Shown here piece by piece: positions 55,443 to 64,000 of a DNA stretch of 64,000 bases. The notes below the pieces were generated by a model, which had not been told where the DNA came from, made no database searches, and saw only the letters and a list, made by a program, of their open reading frames with translations. Both the position numbers and the translations under genes were made by a program. Each line of letters opens with the position of its first letter. The first letter of the stretch is position 1. Location: NCBI GenBank assembly GCA_026120185.1, contig JANUWF010001937.1:3253501-3317500 (forward strand), written 5' to 3'. The DNA is from Voacanga thouarsii (lineage: Eukaryota > Streptophyta > Magnoliopsida > Gentianales > Apocynaceae).

Positions 55443-58095
55443 ATGGAAGATCGCGGTTGGATGTATAGAAGGCGGTTGCCCGGTAAAGGGTTTACTACTG
55501 AATTTGAGCGAGGGGTGCGGGGATTTATTGCGTTCGCTTTATCGAATTCTCCGTACGGTAAAATCAGATGTCCTTGCACAAAATGCAAGAACATGAAATT
55601 TGACTCTCCGGACCAAGTTGAGATCCATTTGTATAGATATGGGTTTGTTAGCAATTACCATCGGTGGATTTGTCACGGTGAACCTTACTATGTAAATCAA
55701 AGCATGTCTACCTCAACATCTAGTACAGCTCAAGCTGATTCAGGTTCTAGAAATCCGTATCTGGAAATGATCATTGATGCGGCGGGCCCTAATTTTAATT
55801 TGGAAAGACCGTCGGATGAGCAAGTTGAAGAACCTCCTAACGCGGAAGCGCAGAAGTTTTATGATATGCTGGGGGCAGTAGACACTCCCATATGGGAAGG
55901 GTGTACGAACCACTCGGTGCTTTCGTTAGTTTCAAGGCTATTAAATGTTAAGTCTGAAAATAACGTATCTGATAAAGCTTTTAACCAAGTTGTGCAGCTT
56001 ATGAAAGAGGTGGTCCCAAGTAGCAACAAGATACCTGATGACTTTTATCAAATGAAGAAGTTAGTATACGGGTTGGGGTTACTGTTCAAAAGATAGATGT
56101 ATGCGGTAATGGATGCATGCTTTATTGGAAGGATGATATCAATTTGAAAGAATGCAAATTTTGCAGACATGCTCGGTACGTGCCTAGAAAATGCCGGAAA
56201 AAAAGAAGGGTTAGGCTCGAGATCCCTATGAAAAAAATGTACTACTTTCCGATTACACCAAGGCTGCAGAGGTTGTATGCATCTAAAACTACAGCTGAAC
56301 ACATGAGTTGGCATGCAAAGGCTAAGGTCGAAGATGGAAACATGAGCCATCCGTGAGATGGTGAGGCTTGGCAACACTTTGACCGGATTCATCCAGATTT
56401 TGCAAAGAAAGTTCAGAATGTAAGATTGGAACTTTGTACTGATGGTTTCTCGCCGTTTGGCATGTCAGGAAAGCAGTATTCATGTTGGCCAATTATTGTC
56501 ACTCCTTATAACCTTCCACCATGGTTATGCATGAAAGATCTTGTGATGTTTTTAACAATCATTGTACCGGGACCAAAGAATCCGAAACATAAAATTGATG
56601 TTTATCTTCAACCATTAATAGAAGAATTGAATCATTTGTGGACTGAAGGTGTTGCTACATATGACATAGCAAAGAAACAAAACTTCCGGATGCGTGCTTG
56701 CACTAATGTGGACTATTAACGACTTTCCTGCCTATGGAATGATGAGTGGATGGAGCACGGCTGGAAGATTAGCGTGTCCATATTGTATGGAGAGGTCAAA
56801 GTCTTTTCATCTACAACATGGTGGTAAACACTCATGGTTTGACTGCCACCGTCGCTTCTTACCCATGGATCACCCATTTCGACGGGATACAACATCATTT
56901 AAGAGAGATAAGGGCTCTGATATGTTCCAACCTATTCTACGTCCCACTGGGGATGACTTGTGGAGCAGTGTTTGTCAGTATTCGAAAATAACAGAGTCGG
57001 GAAGAGAACTTGGGAGATCGGAAGGTAGATATGTGAGTCATAATTGGGCTAAACGGAGTATTTTTTGGGATTTGCCCTATTGGCGAACGCATTTGGTTCG
57101 TCATAATGTTGACGTAATGCATAATGAAAAGAATGTGTTCGATAATGTCTTCAATACAGTTATGGATGTGAAGGGCAAGACTAAAGACAATACGAAGGCC
57201 CGTCGTGACGTTGAAGTATATTGCAATAGGCCAGAACTACATGTGTGTAACGTCGGAGAAGGGAGGATAGCAATACCTAAGGCATGTTACACGTTGACGG
57301 TAGAACAAAAGAAAATGTTGCTTGAGTGGTTGAAAGGATTAACTCTTCCAGATGGATACGCATCGAATCTTTGTAGATGTGTTGATTTTAATGAACTGAA
57401 GCTGTCCGGCATGAAAAGCCATGATTGTCATATCTTCATGGAAAGATTACTTCCGATTGCCCTTAGAGAATTCCTTCCAGTTAATGTTTGGGGAACTTTG
57501 ACGAGAATTAAGTCTGTTTTTCGAGACATTTGTGCTCCTAAATTGTCCGTATCTCATATGATGAAGTTGGAGCAAGAGATACTGGTTCTTCTATGTAAGT
57601 TAGAGAAGATTTTTCCTCCAGGTTTTTCGATGTTATGGAACATCTCTTGGTTCATTTGCCTTACGAAGCAAGGGTTTGTGGTCCTGTACAATATAGATGG
57701 ATGTATCCTTTTGAGAGGTAGTTGTCATTATCAAAATTTTGCTACAGCTAGTTGTAGTCATTGCATAATACTTATTATCATACTTTGAATTATGCCGGGT
57801 TCTTGTTTCGTTTAAAGTTAAAGGTAAAAAACAAGGCACGAGTAGAAGGGTCAATTTGCAATGCCTATCTTGTTGAGGAAACATCTACATTCTTCTCCTA
57901 TTATTTTGAGGCACATGTGCGGACAAAACATGTATCCATGGCTCGCAACGATGAAGGTGTGGTCGGGCGTGAAGTAGATGAAGCTTCGTTGTCAATATGC
58001 AATATTTATGGGAAGATCTTAGGAAAGATTCAAACTCGATTCCTCTCTCATGAAGAATACAAAGTGGCAAGAAATTATATATTTCTTAAGCTGTG
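55443..58095 (+). pseudogene. TNP2-type CACTA transposase of family C (Transposase_21 plus DUF4218), broken
   Basis: ATG at 55443. N-terminal transposase-associated domain with RCPCTKCKNM and YGFVSNYHRWICHGE (residues 1-85); acidic linker; Transposase_21 core with CRHARYVP, PRLQRLYASKTTA, WPIIVTPYNLPPWLCMKD, IDVYLQPLIEELNHLW, LACPYCMERSKSF, HRRFLPMDHPFR and RHNVDVMHNEKNVFDNV; DUF4218 with LPDGYASNLCRCVDF, KSHDCHIFMERLLPIALREF, an intron, then KARVEGSICNAYLVEE. Breaks: a frame change near 56092, a CGA-to-TGA type stop at 56354-56356 (HP-stop-DGEAW), an extra T near 56700, and a shift near 57625. The intron (about 57718-57815) follows RWMYPFER, as in family A. Otherwise full length, so decay is recent to moderate. 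Confidence 0.92.
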
Positions 58096-58236
58096 AAGAG
58101 GTCCAACCATATATTAGGTGAGATGCTTGCCCCTCCGGTTGATATTAGAAATAAGATCCATTGCTAATTGTGACATTTTCTTCTCTACGGTGAGTTCACA
58201 TCTCGTTTACAATCTTCAATCCCAAACATTTCGGAA

Positions 58237-59140
58237 TTGGATGTAGAAAGAAGGATAGAGAATGAGTTCGCGAGGATGGTTTACAGATTATGTATGATCT
58301 TCTTTAATCGGTTAAATTTCTTTACACGTGAACATATGTTGTTAGTTAATGTATGCCCACACGAACATTTCATATGCTTTATAGGTGAACGATCCACAAA
58401 ACCATGTGTCAAATATATGTTTGAAGAATCTTGCTTGGGGACCTTCGAGAAAAGTAAAAACATATACTTGGGTACATTATTAATGGCTACAGATTTCACA
58501 CCCACGAACACGCCGAAGGAAAGAAAACGAGTGAATTCCGGAGTTTGTGTTAAGGGGGGTGAAAAGGACTCAGTAGTGAGTGATTATTATGGGGTTCTTA
58601 AAGAGATTGTTGAAGTAGAGTTTCCTGGTAATCCATCACAAAAAGTTGTCCTTTTTAAATGTGATTGGTTTGATCAAACAGCAAATCGCGGCGTTAGAAT
58701 ACATAAGGAGTATAAGATTGTTGATATTAATTGCAAGAGGAGCTACCCAAAATATGATCCGTTTGTATTAGCTCAACGAGCATCTCGGGTGTACTATGCC
58801 TCATATCCGGGATGCAAAAGACCAAGATCCGATTGGTTAGTTGTGTGTAAAGTAAAAGCTCGACATGTGATTGATGCACCTGTGATTGATAAAGCTTACC
58901 AAGAAGAGGTGGATATTCACAATGCAATGACTATTTCCTTAGTTGTTGATCTTGGTCCCTTAGCTCATGAAACGGGCACAAGTGATTTGTTGGATGTTCA
59001 AGAAGAAGGATTACTTAGGGATACAAATGAACTCGAAGATGAGGATGAAGACGAAGACGAAGGTAACTGGAATACGAGATAGCACAACGAGAGATGGAAG
59101 AAGAAGAACATATATCAGAGGATGACTCGAGTGATTAAAG
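58237..59140 (+). pseudogene. DUF4216 3' part of the TNP2 unit, family C
   Basis: A long open stretch (58237-59082) with ENEFARMVYRLCMIFFNRL, then SDYYGVLKEIVEVEFPG, VVLFKCDWFDQTANRGVRIH, VDINCKRSYPKYDPFVLAQR, VYYASYPGCKRPRSDWLVV and ARHVIDAPVIDKAYQEEV, then an acidic tail. The usual wording before DUF4216 (FHT of the GYRFHT block) is not seen at 58440-58520; instead a different stretch is present, so the N-terminal half is altered. After 59082 a one-base shift restores an acidic end, EEEEHISEDDSSD-stop (about 59137). Very close to 37638-38121. Confidence 0.88.
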
Positions 59141-59324
59141 TACATTTCTAATACGTTTGTGATGTAAAGTTTAGTTTAAATAATTCATGATGGTTGCTTA
59201 TATGGTTGATCAACAATTTATGTTAAAATTTCAAGTTTTACTAATTTATTGGATGATCAATTATTATACCATTTTTTGTCCTTTTTATTAGCTTAAATAT
59301 AGTTAAGTACGAGTCAATGCTAAT

Positions 59325-59560
59325 TATTTTCTTTTCCACAGGTGTTCTTTGCATTTCCATAGGTATGCTTCCTTTTTTAAAAAAAAAATACAGTTAAGTG
59401 TTAGGGGAGACTCTAACTATTTTCTTTTCCACAGGTGTTCTTTGCCTTTACACAGGTATACTTTTTTTTTTAAAAAAAAAAATACAGTTAAGCATGAGTC
59501 AATGCTAACTATTTTCAGCTCAACAGGCGTTCTTTGCTTTTTCAAAGGTATATTTTTTTG
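59325..59560. repeat. Threefold ~85-bp tandem repeat
   Basis: The phrase ccacaggtgttctttgc appears at about 59336, 59430 and (as caacaggcgttctttgc) 59522, each followed by an A/T run and atacagttaag. Confidence 0.88.
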
Positions 59561-59571
59561 TCTAATATATG

Positions 59572-60125
59572 GGTTGGATCCCCGTGAGTGATGGGTGATC
59601 ACTCCCCATGAATGATGGGTGATCATTTCCCGTGAGTGATGGGTGATCACTCCTCCTGGGTAATGAGTGATTACCCTTAAGTTAATTGATGTTGTTGACA
59701 TTGACTTTTTATTATAGATGTCTTCTTTGTTGGGATATAAAACCTGTATAAAAGTTGTATAAAAGAACACACATTTCGTTATCTGATGGCTTTGATCCAT
59801 TGACAAAGGAAGAATCATGCACTCGCCCTTCAAAATGCTTGGAAAAGGTTACAGACTTATGTGCAAGAATGAAGCCATTTTGAAAGAAAATAAAAATAAT
59901 GAATCGTTTCTTTCTCAAGTTGTATAAATGGCTAAGTTTCTACATATTCCAAGTATCTATTGGCAGTTAATTTTTTTGTTATGGAGAATGTGTTCAATGG
60001 ATACATGTTTTGTTGTAAATGTTTTGTGTGTTTGATGTGTTGATGATACTTGGAATATGTTTGAATGTGGCATTAATGCCTGGAAAATGACCATTTTATA
60101 GGGGAGACTCTGTCAAATTTTTTTA
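59572..60125 (+). repeat. Non-coding block with GATGGGTGATCA repeats, 3' copy in family C
   Basis: Four units of ccccgtgagtgatgggtgatc and variants lie at 59579-59680; the partner phrase tataggggagactctgtcaa lies at 60098-60117, about 420 bp on. Confidence 0.88.
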
Positions 60126-60214
60126 TAAATTTGCGTTTATAACTTGTTCTACATATATATTACAAATATGTTTGAAATTTAATTAAATTTATTCCAAAAT
60201 TAGGATGTACGGCG

Positions 60215-62009
60215 ATGGACGAGTCTTACGGAGAGTCTTTGGAGCGGACCAACATACCCATCCTCCCGACACCACATCACCATCACACGCACGGCGCCTC
60301 TCCGTACCACGATCGATTTACGGTTCACCTTCACAATCAAGAGGTGCTTCTCCAGCGAGACGCTCCTACTTACGCATCACACCATATTGGATCACGGAGG
60401 CACGGACGGCCGACCTATGATTATTCCTCGAGGAGAAGGGTGTGTAATTCATAATTATTGATTGATTTCCAATTCAGCATATCTTATTTAATAATCATAT
60501 TACTTTCCTTTCTGGTTATACAAAATAGGTTTGCTGGTTCAGATAGATGTGTGAGAGAGATTCAAGGCATATTCAAGAAACAATTCAATGGTTCGTACGC
60601 TACATACTCACATGTCCCGATACATGTTCGGGACATGTGGTTCGAGGAGTGGGGAGTATGTTTCTTTTACTTTCTTACAATTTTAATCTCATGTATATGT
60701 TATTGAAGCTTATATGCTTAGGTGTCATTCGTTGTATTTGCAAACAAATTTACTTTAAATTGTTAATTTAAACTTTAACGGCGATGGTTTACTATATTTG
60801 CAGAAGTTATTTCGTTGGGCTCCCGAGCATGGTCCCCAGATACGGAAAAATTGGGAAAGAAAGTGTGCAAAAAGATTTTTCGATACTTTGTCGAAGACCC
60901 GAAAGAGCACGCCTGCTAATTCATGTCCAAATTGGATTGATCCAACTCATTGGTCGGAGATGAACAAACATTGGTTGGATCCCAAATATCAACGAATCGT
61001 GCAGTCTGCAAGGCAAAATCGGTCTCGTACCGGTGTCACTCACACAGGAGGTTCCATCTCTTTCATTGAGCACGAGGAACGCATGGTAAATTCAATTTTA
61101 TTAAATTTTGCATATTTCAAAATTGTCAGAATCATGCACTCGCATTGGAAATAATATTCTTTTTTATTAATTAAACTACAGAGGATACGTAAAGGGGACA
61201 CATTTAGCTATCTGGACATGTTCAAAAAACTACATATGTTCCAGAACGGAGAAAGATAGGGTCAGTTTGTGGGCGAGCGTCCGCAGAAGATATTGGTAAA
61301 AATAATTTATTCTTACATTACTTATTGTAATAGGTCTTCTTTTAATTTTTATAAACTCACGTGATTTCAGGAGACGGCGAATGTCACCAAGGAGCGCTAC
61401 TCTCAAATAGAGTCTAGTGGGTCCGTCGAGTCTGTTTCTATGCCAAATGACAAGGCCATTATCATTGAGGCAGCTGGCGGATTCAACAGGGGTCGTGTCT
61501 ACGGGTTGGGATCAGAGGCTACTCGGATTTGGGAGTAGATGCATGCGTCTCATTTATTAGGATTATCTTCATCCACTCCTGTTGAAGTTGACCAGATAGT
61601 TGAGACTAGGGTTCAGCAGAGGATTCAGGAGGTTGAGGATCGATGGAGGCATCGAGAGAGGAGTCGCGAGGACAAGTACAAGCGCCGTGAGAATAGGATT
61701 AAGAAGAATTTTGAACATAAAGTTGCGGGAATCACTTCTTGGATGGCAGTTATGTCCGAGAAGATGGGGATTGTTATGCCACAACTGTCTTCGGTATTTG
61801 AGGATGAGGACATGGATGAGGATGAGGACGAGGACGATGATTTATTTGTTTCCCCACCTGATCATCACCCCGGTCCTAGTACTGGGTTTGATGGTCCTCC
61901 CGCTCCTCCTTCAGCTAGTGCTCCAAATCCTTTAGTTACATTATTGTATTTTGAACATTATTTATCTATTGTGATACTTATGTGTATACACATATTTGGA
62001 TTATTGTAG
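60215..62009 (+). pseudogene. Transposase_24-type second gene (TnpA-like) of family C, five exons
   Basis: Exons with consensus sites: 60215-60438 (MDESYGESLERTNIPILP, then after a frame change RRLSVPRSIYGSPSQSRG, ending MIIPRGEG), 60529-60655 (FAGSDRCVREIQGIFKKQF, HVPIHVRDMWFEEWG), 60804-61085 (KLFRWAPEHGPQIRKNWERK, NWIDPTHWSEMNKHW, THTGGSISFIEHEERM), 61182-61295 (TFSYLDMFKKLHMFQNGER-stop-GQFVGERP) and 61371-62009 (AAGGFNRGRVYGLGSEATRI, stop, then coiled coil with EVDQIVETRVQQRIQEVEDRW, GITSWMAVMSEKMGIVMPQL and an Asp/Glu then Pro tail). It matches the family B gene exon for exon. Likely a DNA-binding partner for the arrays. Two stops and one frameshift. Confidence 0.87.
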
Positions 62010-62149
62010 TTTTATTTTATGATTTGGCATGCAATTTATTATTGGTTTCGAAATTTTATTTGTTTTATTAGTTGATATTTATGATAAAATTTGTTTAAAT
62101 ATTTGTCACAAGTTTTCTAAAATTAATTTATTTAAAATTAATTTTGACA

Positions 62150-62541
62150 AATATTTGTCACATGTTGCTACGGATTTGCGACGGATTTTTTTTTATTTTT
62201 TTTGAAATTCATATTTTTCCGTAGCAAATCCGTAGCAATTTGCTACGGATTTGCTACGGCTTTTTTTATTCTTGAAATTCATTTGCAATTTTCTACGGAT
62301 TTGCTACGGCTTTTTTAATTTTTTTTGAAATTGTAATTTTTCCGTAGCAATTTGCTACGGCCTTTTTTTTTTTAATTATTGAAATTCATTTTTTCCGTAG
62401 CAAATCCGTAGCAATTTGCTACAGATTTGCTACGGCTTTTTTAATTTTTTTGAAATTGTAATTTTTCCGTAGCAAATCCGTAGCAATTTGCTACGGATTT
62501 TTTTTTAATTCTTGAAATTCATTTTTTTCGTAGCAAATCCG
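62150..62541. repeat. Right subterminal array of family C (truncated)
   Basis: About five palindromic units of ccgtagcaaatccgtagcaa facing ttgctacggatttgctacgg, with T-runs and attcttgaaattcatttt spacers. Nearly every half-site is the TAGCA/GCTACGG form, unlike the left array where TCGCA/GCGACGG is common. Confidence 0.9.
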
Positions 62542-62662
62542 TGGACAAAGGGCATGATTAACAGATTTTGTAGATGGTTGGTATTCTAAACATCTTCGCA
62601 TGAAAATTTAAATCATAACCCTCAATTAGTTTTTCCTTACTATCAATTAGTTGAGATGTTTT
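62542..62662. other. Short unique spacer between two CACTA elements
   Basis: About 120 bp with no repeat, terminus or coding signal. Confidence 0.5.
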
Positions 62663-63350
62663 CGCTACAGGAAAAATACCCATTTGCAATGGCCAAAAAC
62701 CGTTGCAAATAGGTTTTGTGACAGTTGTCCGTTGCTAAAAAAGGCGTCCCTATTTGCGACAATAAAGTAAAACCGTCGCTGTTTGCAATAGTATTTTAGC
62801 GACGATTTTACAATGGACTTTAATTTTTTAAAAAATTATTTATTAAATTTTTATTTTTTAAAAATTTATTTGTTAGATTTGCGATAGTTTTGCAACGATG
62901 AGTTAGCAACAGTTTTCCGACAGCCTTTTAAATTTTTTTTAAAAAATTAATTATTAAATTTTTATTTTTAAAAAATTATTTATTAAATTTGCGATAGTTT
63001 TGCGATGGTATTTTAGCGACAGTTTTGCCATGGACTTTTAATTTTTAAAAAAATTAATTATTAAATTTTTATTTTTTAAAAAATTATTTATTAAATTTGC
63101 GATAGTTTTGCGACGGCATTTTAGCGACGATTTTGCCATGGACTTTTAATTTTTTTAAAAATTAATTATTAAATTTTTATTTTTAATAAAATTATTTATT
63201 AAATTTGCAACGATTTTGCAACGACATTTTTGTGACAGTTTTGCAATGGCTTTTAATTTTTTTTTAAAAATTAATTATTAAAATTTTATTTTAAAAAAAT
63301 ATTTATTAAATTTGTGACGGTTTTGCGTTGGTCGTCGAAATTTTAAAATT
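62663..63350. repeat. Left subterminal array of the last element
   Basis: Six units of ~115-120 bp: ttgcgacggttttagcgacg type words, then tggacttttaattttttaa and aaaattatttattaaatttg. Many CpG sites have become TpG/CpA (gcgatagttt), showing decay. Confidence 0.88.
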
Positions 63351-63360
63351 TTTAATTATT

Positions 63361-63475
63361 AAATCAACTCCGACCTGATCGGGCAGCCCTCCCGCCCCAA
63401 CTCAGAACCGATCCAGTCCGACCCGGAACAGATTCTGACCCGGCCCCAACCCGAAAGCAATTCGGTAGCTGTCGC
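63361..63475. other. GC-rich patch with degenerate gacccg/ccgac words
   Basis: Repeated words like ccgacccgga and gacccggccccaa make a short GC-rich island between the array and the tRNA-like sequence. The minus-strand open frame here is not supported as a gene. Confidence 0.5.
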
Positions 63476-63504
63476 AATCTCCGTCACTAATAATTTTTGA
63501 AATT

Positions 63505-63610
63505 GTTGTTGGACGCGGGGCTCGAACCCGCATCTTTGTTGTGAGAGAGCAAGTTGCAAGGTGGGAGCCTCCCACGTGCGGTTCCTCTACCGTTGGCTCA
63601 AGTTGATTTC
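63505..63610 (-). other. tRNA-like sequence with pol III A-box and B-box (SINE-like or decayed tRNA)
   Basis: On the minus strand a phrase tgagccaacggtagagga resembles an A-box/D-arm, and about 60 nt downstream gcgggttcgagccccgc forms a perfect 5-bp T-stem with a B-box GGTTCGAGCCC. The acceptor stem does not close and the middle is longer than a normal tRNA, so it is not a working tRNA gene; it may be the head of a tRNA-derived SINE. Confidence 0.5.
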
Positions 63611-63870
63611 AAGTAGTTCGTGACGGTCGTCTGGGAGCTCGTTTAGGAGGCATCTATACAGTTCATAAGGTTTTGCTGGTAAAATAATGTAACATAGCTT
63701 AAAAAAAAGCACAAAGTGGACGTAGTGCACATAGCAAGAAACATAACATATATTCATTCTTATCAAAACGCGAAGTCATTACAAATTTTGTGTGCTAAGC
63801 ACAGTGTCATATCTAACATACACTAGCCGAACTGTACATGTCTTACTATATATATGTGCATCTTATCCTC
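63611..63870 (-). other. Probable 3' untranslated region after the DUF4216 end
   Basis: AT-rich, no coding signal. It follows the minus-strand stop at 63871-63873. Confidence 0.4.
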
Positions 63871-64000
63871 CTACTCGTCATCATTGCTATCCGAAATGGG
63901 AGGTCCTGAGTTGGCAGAAACTGTGTAGGACTCAAGTGAGTCAAGTCCCTCATCTCCATCCATATCAGGGTCAATCTAAACACCCGAAGCTATGATATCC
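63871..64000 (-). pseudogene. C-terminal acidic tail of a DUF4216/TNP2 unit, cut by the window edge
   Basis: The minus strand reads IDPDMDGDEGLDSLESYT, VSANSGPPISDSNDDE and a stop. An acidic, Ser-rich end closing in S-(D/E)-(D/S)-N/S-D/E residues is the same type of tail as at 37638 (SVSENDSSE) and about 59137 (ISEDDSSD). An in-frame TAG lies just before IDPD, so it is already broken or has a frame change. The rest lies beyond the window. Confidence 0.6.

Larger units (their letters stand above)
59141..60204 (+). other. DNA between the two genes of family C, with a short triplication
   Basis: Three near-copies of a ~85-bp phrase (attttcttttccacaggtgttctttgc plus an A-run and acagttaag) at about 59325, 59415 and 59505, then the non-coding block at 59572-59690 and 60065-60125. 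No gene. Confidence 0.75.
51963..62541 (+). mobile_element. CACTA transposon, family C, about 10.6 kb, right terminus missing
   Basis: Begins CACTACAAGAAAGTCAGC directly followed by GCGACGG repeats. Genes are on the plus strand: GC-rich leader, non-coding block, TNP2, DUF4216, second non-coding block, Transposase_24-type gene, then the right array. The array stops at cgtagcaaatccgtgg (62528-62543) without a tgtagtg end, so the terminus has been lost by deletion. The layout is collinear with family B read from its right side. Confidence 0.87.
62663..64000 (-). mobile_element. Left part of a further family B-like CACTA element, runs off the window
   Basis: Starts CGCTACAGGAAAAATACCC, one base from the CACTACAGGAAAAAT terminus, followed by catttgcaatggccaaaaac, which matches the left end of the element at 33895. 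A subterminal array follows, then a GC-rich patch, a tRNA-like sequence, a 3' untranslated stretch and the end of a minus-strand DUF4216 gene. Confidence 0.8.

Noticed and set aside
63505..63610. A functional tRNA gene on the minus strand
   Set aside because: T-arm is good, but the acceptor stem does not pair and the central part is too long; kept only as a tRNA-like sequence.
1..64000. Host protein-coding genes, rRNA genes or organelle-derived genes
   Set aside because: Every recognisable protein domain is of transposon type; no conserved single-copy gene, rRNA or organelle sequence was seen.

Overview
This window is plant nuclear DNA made almost wholly of nested, decayed transposable elements. 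I found no convincing host gene. The evidence for a flowering plant is the mix of families: a Sirevirus-like Ty1/copia relic, plant CACTA (En/Spm) elements with TNP2-type transposase plus DUF4218 and DUF4216 domains and a Transposase_24-type second gene, plant L1-type LINEs with an RNase H tail, a MULE that also carries a plant mobile domain, AT-rich spacers, spliceosomal introns and many microsatellites. The species cannot be named from this. The density and nesting suggest heterochromatic or pericentromeric DNA (inference).

Layout. 1-265: minus-strand 5' fragment of a TNP2 gene (family C). About 300-7400: 5'-truncated Ty1/copia relic with integrase tail, RT, RNase H, an extra ORF containing a 359-bp tandem duplication, polypurine tract and 3' LTR. 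About 7400-9894 and 24478-25207: one end of a truncated CACTA element of family B, split by a 14.6-kb family A CACTA element (9895-24477). Family A carries TNP2, DUF4216 and Transposase_24-type genes and itself holds a 1.1-kb solo LTR (12590-13717, TSD ctatg). 25208-33894: RNase H relic, LINE A, and LINE B split by a 4.2-kb LTR-like block (28454-32622). 33895-42777: family B CACTA element with both ends and an ATA target duplication, but without the TNP2 core. 42781-51603: LINE C on the minus strand, split by a 6.6-kb MULE (44921-51550) with a MuDR-type transposase and a plant mobile domain gene. 51963-62541: family C CACTA element with broken TNP2, DUF4216 and Transposase_24-type genes; its right terminus is missing. 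62663-64000: left part of another family B-like element running off the window.

How the parts work together. Within each CACTA element the order is terminal repeats, GC-rich leader, TNP2 (catalytic transposase), DUF4216 part, then a second gene likely encoding the protein that binds the subterminal repeats. In families B and C the subterminal arrays are palindromic units built on GCGACGG/GCGAGGG, and a duplicated non-coding block (motif GATGGGTGATCA) lies on either side of the TNP2-DUF4216 unit. Most reading frames carry stops or frameshifts, so the window is mainly a record of insertions inside insertions. The clearest second-look items are the nesting order with its reconstructed target site, the GATGGGTGATCA blocks, the left/right asymmetry of family C repeats, the internally deleted family B element, the MULE carrying a plant mobile domain, and the tRNA-like A/B-box sequence at 63505-63610.
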